This document shows, one piece after another, positions 5,964 through 7,015 of a stretch of DNA of 7,015 bases; position 1 is the stretch's first letter; each line of letters starts with the position of its first letter. The stretch covers positions 1 to 7,015 of the forward strand of contig PMKA01000520.1 in the NCBI GenBank assembly GCA_003157575.1, written 5' to 3'. Below the pieces are notes generated by a model. That model saw only the letters and a program-made list of their open reading frames with translations, had not been told where the DNA came from and did no database searches. The DNA is from Opitutia bacterium (GTDB taxonomy: Bacteria; Verrucomicrobiota; Verrucomicrobiia; Opitutales; Opitutaceae). A program made the translations under genes and the position numbers.

Positions 5964-6991
5964 AGAGGGAAATGTCCGGGCTGAGAGCCGCATTGTCCGA
6001 TGTTCCGGCCGGCTTTCTGGCCGCCGTTGCGCTGGCCCTGGCTTTCATGGCGTTCCTGGTCGCGGATCAGGCGCACTGGTGGATGCTCAGGCCTGACTAT
6101 GCGTTCGGCTGGCTCGCGCCCGTGTTTGTGGTTTATCTGGTTTTTGACCGGTGGGCCCGGTTGCGGGAGGTGTTGCGTTCGGCGGGGAAACGTCCGCTTC
6201 CGGGCTGGCTGGGAACGGGCGTGTCAGTTGTGGCGGGCCTGATGCTTGGCGGAGGATCGGTCCTGTTCCTGCTCGGAGCGCTTTGCCGGGCGATGGGCGG
6301 CGTCTCACAGTCCGGCTCGATGATGATCGCCGCCGGCTTTTCCGGAATCCTTCCTTGTATCATATATTTTAATACACCGGATGGACGGGTGGGGGCGGCC
6401 GCCCCGGGCCTCTGGAATGCGCTGTGGACGGATGCGCGGATCCGGGCGGCGCTTCTCTTCCTGTTTCCGTCCTTCATCTGGATTCTGACTGCGCCCCTGG
6501 TTTCCGCGGTTGAGAATGCAGTCAGCCTGTTTCTTCTCCACAAGGTGGTGGCGGTGGTCTTTGCGATCTTCGATTTCCTCGGGTATCCGCTTGTGCGCGA
6601 GGGCAACGTCCTCATCCTCCCGCGCGGCGAGGTGGGCGTGGCCGATGCGTGTTCCGGCATCCGTTCGTTGACGGGGTGCCTGTTTGCGGGTTCGTTTATT
6701 GCGGCGATGTTCCTCGACAGGTTCTGGAAGAAGGCTGCGCTTGTCGGAGCCGCCCTCGCCCTCGCATTCATCATGAATTTATTGCGGAGCCTGTTCCTCA
6801 CCGCGTGGGCCTATGCGTTTGGCAGCGAGGCGATCGAGGGCCCGCTGCACGACCTTACGGGCTACGCCGTGCTGGTGACGACCTGCATCGCGCTCGCCGG
6901 TCTGTTGCCTTTGTTTCGCGCGGAGAACTGGCGCCGATGGGCCGGGTGGGCTGCTCTTGCATCTGCGGAGAAGACGGACGCGGGGCGGTGA
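5960..6991 (+). CDS. Exosortase (membrane cysteine transpeptidase-like sorting enzyme)
   Basis: This 343-residue, multi-spanning membrane protein is an exosortase, which recognises PEP-CTERM-like C-terminal signals at the inner membrane and cleaves or transfers the tagged proteins. The triad is intact: Cys231 in VADACSGIRSL, Arg276 in NLLRSLFLT and His297 in GPLHDLTGY. Hydrophobic segments are visible at about 16-36, 47-63, 84-106, 120-136, 162-182, 195-210, 238-252, 258-283 and 300-318. Unlike XrtA-type proteins with a fused EpsI domain, it ends shortly after the last helix with a charged tail; a separate EpsI-type protein is encoded at 2059-2808. ATG 5960 overlaps the preceding stop (ATGA) and is the chosen start. 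ATG 5972 is in frame but sits only 3 nt after GAGG, so it is a weaker alternative. The subtype and the exact sorting signal (PEP, VPDSG or other) cannot be decided here. No obvious tagged substrate gene is in the window. Confidence 0.93.
   Translation: MKREMSGLRAALSDVPAGFLAAVALALAFMAFLVADQAHWWMLRPDYAFGWLAPVFVVYLVFDRWARLREVLRSAGKRPLPGWLGTGVSVVAGLMLGGGSVLFLLGALCRAMGGVSQSGSMMIAAGFSGILPCIIYFNTPDGRVGAAAPGLWNALWTDARIRAALLFLFPSFIWILTAPLVSAVENAVSLFLLHKVVAVVFAIFDFLGYPLVREGNVLILPRGEVGVADACSGIRSLTGCLFAGSFIAAMFLDRFWKKAALVGAALALAFIMNLLRSLFLTAWAYAFGSEAIEGPLHDLTGYAVLVTTCIALAGLLPLFRAENWRRWAGWAALASAEKTDAGR
6356..6376. repeat. AT-rich inverted repeat TGTAT-N11-ATACA inside the exosortase gene
   Basis: Perfect 5-bp arms (6356-6360 and 6372-6376) flank an 11-nt, almost purely A/T centre. 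The site stands out from the GC-rich surroundings and encodes the CIIYFNT region of the exosortase. The T-N11-A spacing recalls LysR-type binding sites, but an intragenic chance occurrence is quite possible. The repeat is directly visible; any function is unproven. Confidence 0.3.
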
Positions 6992-7015
6992 GCCCAGATC
7001 CCCTGGTGTTCTCGT
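6988..7015 (+). CDS. Probable start of a further operon gene (3'-truncated by window)
   Basis: A GTG at 6988 overlaps the exosortase stop as GTGA, exactly the junction geometry seen at the four preceding gene boundaries. The frame reads M-S-P-D-P-L-V-F-S and is still open at the window edge. Only nine codons are available, so no family can be assigned and the start remains a guess from the overlap pattern. A GGAG at 6967-6970 is rather far upstream (17 nt) to be a good ribosome binding site, so translational coupling would be needed. Confidence 0.35.

Noticed and set aside
5097..5993. 298-residue open frame on the minus strand
   Set aside because: It is fully antisense to the catalytic dehydratase domain, has a low-complexity Arg/His-rich composition and no recognisable motif; this is typical shadow coding in GC-rich DNA.

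Overview
The window is a GC-rich, densely packed piece of a single plus-strand operon. It pairs enzymes for making and transferring an amino sugar with an exosortase protein-sorting pair. An exosortase beside a separate EpsI-type partner, in a surface-polysaccharide locus of this GC content, suggests a Gram-negative, PEP-CTERM-type bacterium. Verrucomicrobiota (an Opitutales-like organism) is my best guess; Planctomycetota or Proteobacteria are alternatives. This placement rests on gene content and general sequence feel, not on a search.

Layout: (1) positions 1-359 hold the C-terminal half of a PglC-like undecaprenyl-phosphate sugar phosphotransferase, cut by the left edge. (2) After 42 bp without a gene comes an ATP-grasp ligase (402-1382). 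(3) A HAD-superfamily phosphatase follows (1379-2062). (4) Next is an EpsI-type exosortase-associated protein (2059-2808). (5) A 1052-residue fusion (2805-5963) joins a PglE-like PLP aminotransferase to a complete PglF/WbpM-like membrane nucleotide-sugar 4,6-dehydratase. (6) An exosortase with an intact Cys-Arg-His triad follows (5960-6991). (7) The first few codons of a probable further gene start at 6988. From the ATP-grasp gene onward, every junction is the same 4-nt start/stop overlap (ATGA, ATGA, TTGA, ATGA, GTGA), so the genes are probably co-transcribed and translationally coupled.

How they may work together: the dehydratase half would convert a UDP-HexNAc (probably UDP-GlcNAc) to its 4-keto-6-deoxy form. 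The aminotransferase half would then place an amino group on C4, and the PglC-like enzyme would load the resulting sugar phosphate on undecaprenyl phosphate. The N-acetyltransferase (PglD) that completes bacillosamine in Campylobacter is not visible here. The ATP-grasp ligase might acylate the amino sugar differently, but that is a hypothesis. The exosortase and EpsI protein would sort C-terminally tagged proteins at the inner membrane, and such proteins are often thought to become glycosylated or linked to the matrix. No tRNA, rRNA, CRISPR, insertion sequence or convincing terminator was seen. The main item of interest is the aminotransferase-dehydratase fusion and its position between the two exosortase-system genes.
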